Positions 63,575 through 64,000 of a DNA stretch of 64,000 nt are shown piece by piece. Both the position numbers and the translations under genes were made by a program. This stretch comes from Adineta steineri. Taxonomy: Eukaryota > Rotifera > Eurotatoria > Adinetida > Adinetidae. Location: contig CAJNOI010000030.1 in assembly GCA_905250115.1 (NCBI GenBank), forward strand, positions 328,874-392,873. The letters are read 5' to 3'. Positions within the stretch are counted from its first letter, which is position 1; each line of letters begins with the position of its first letter. The notes beneath the pieces are model-generated. The model was not told the DNA's origin, did not search any database, and saw only the letters and a list, made by a program, of their open reading frames with translations.

Positions 63575-64000
63575 AGTTTGGGTCAAACCTTCATCTATCA
63601 CGAATACACACACGTCCAGGATTTAGCACGATAGTTCAACGAATATTGTGTGGGGGTGATTATCTCACTTCGCACTCGTCCTCGCTTCTGTACAACACAA
63701 GCAGACCCGCCCGAAAGCGTAGTAATGGATGGATACTCTAAAAATCGATCAAACCAGTTAAATGAAATTTGATTAAATTTTAACCACCTTTCATCCCCAT
63801 TTGACTTTTCTTGTACATAAGGAAGTGTCATCTCTAGGTTGGATGGGTGTGGGTGCGTGTGACAAGGGGAAAAGAACGGAATCCCGGAATTCAAAACGGT
63901 TTTCTAGAATCCGGACGAATCCTCAAGAATCACCGAGACGTGTTTTTGAAATCCTAATTGACCGGATTCCGCTCTTTCTTGAGGATGTGTGTGGGTGTTG
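63575..64000. other. Intergenic edge with two G-rich telomere-like arms
   Basis: GGATGGGTGTGGGTGCGTGT at 63841 and TTGAGGATGTGTGTGGGTGT at 63979 are single G-rich arms. The second starts with the family's TTGAGG end and is cut by the window, so its partner may lie just outside. The minus frame at 63598-63894 is not supported. Confidence 0.55.

Noticed and set aside
63598-63894. 98-codon minus-strand frame at the window end
   Set aside because: It overlaps a telomere-like arm and has no motif; composition suggests chance.

Overview
The window looks like nuclear DNA of a bdelloid rotifer. This is inference. It is very AT-rich. Most introns are about 50-60 bp with GT-AG ends. It carries gene families expanded in bdelloids: B-box/NHL and B-box/SPRY proteins, F-box plus leucine-rich-repeat proteins, ADP-ribosyltransferases with a private N-terminal domain, and GPCRs with ERH in place of DRY. 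Intronless enzymes of non-animal type sit among ordinary animal genes. Interspersed short tracts match the TGTGGG telomere repeat reported for bdelloids. Two runs of N (10 and 100) mark assembly gaps.

Layout. 0-5 kb: a B-box/NHL gene with a one-base frameshift, then a secreted NHL protein on the minus strand. 5.6-10 kb: a TPR protein diverging from an intronless GH3 beta-glucosidase-like gene. 10-17 kb: gene-poor, with a LINE reverse-transcriptase fragment, two related coiled-coil relics, an orphan NHL fragment and several G-rich/C-rich hairpins. 17-22 kb: an F-box/LRR gene built from about a dozen ~148 bp exon-intron units, and an intronless F-box gene with an in-frame stop, bracketed by two copies of one hairpin. 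24-29 kb: two divergent Golgi-type glycosyltransferases, one GT15-like and intronless, one animal beta-1,4-galactosyltransferase-like with introns. 29-30.4 kb: a decayed B-box/LRR gene. 31.4-46.5 kb is the housekeeping core: a carbonic-anhydrase-related protein, a 13-exon DEAD-box helicase sharing a 169 bp spacer with a plakin-repeat-like gene, alpha-tubulin acetyltransferase, a B-box/SPRY gene, the 17-exon E4 ubiquitin ligase UBE4B and TMEM256. 47-50 kb: two tandem GPCRs. 51-53 kb: a PLAT-domain fragment and a 5'-truncated NHL gene. 55-57 kb: two inverted-repeat elements. 57.4-59 kb: an ADP-ribosyltransferase/TPR gene. 59-63 kb: empty AT-rich DNA. 63 kb: a broken gene with a possible Crinkler-like header.

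Most promising unexplained signal: about fifteen short fold-back sequences, roughly one per 4 kb. A degenerate TGTGGG-type arm beginning near TGAGGG faces its complement ending near CCCTCA across 10-40 bp. Two share almost the same loop and lie in direct orientation around the intronless F-box gene; two bracket a PLAT fragment; others adjoin coiled-coil and retroelement debris. They could be a miniature mobile family, or traces of telomere-repeat capture at breaks.

Limits: exon boundaries were placed by hand from splice signals and reading-frame continuity. Family names come from motif recognition, with no database search.
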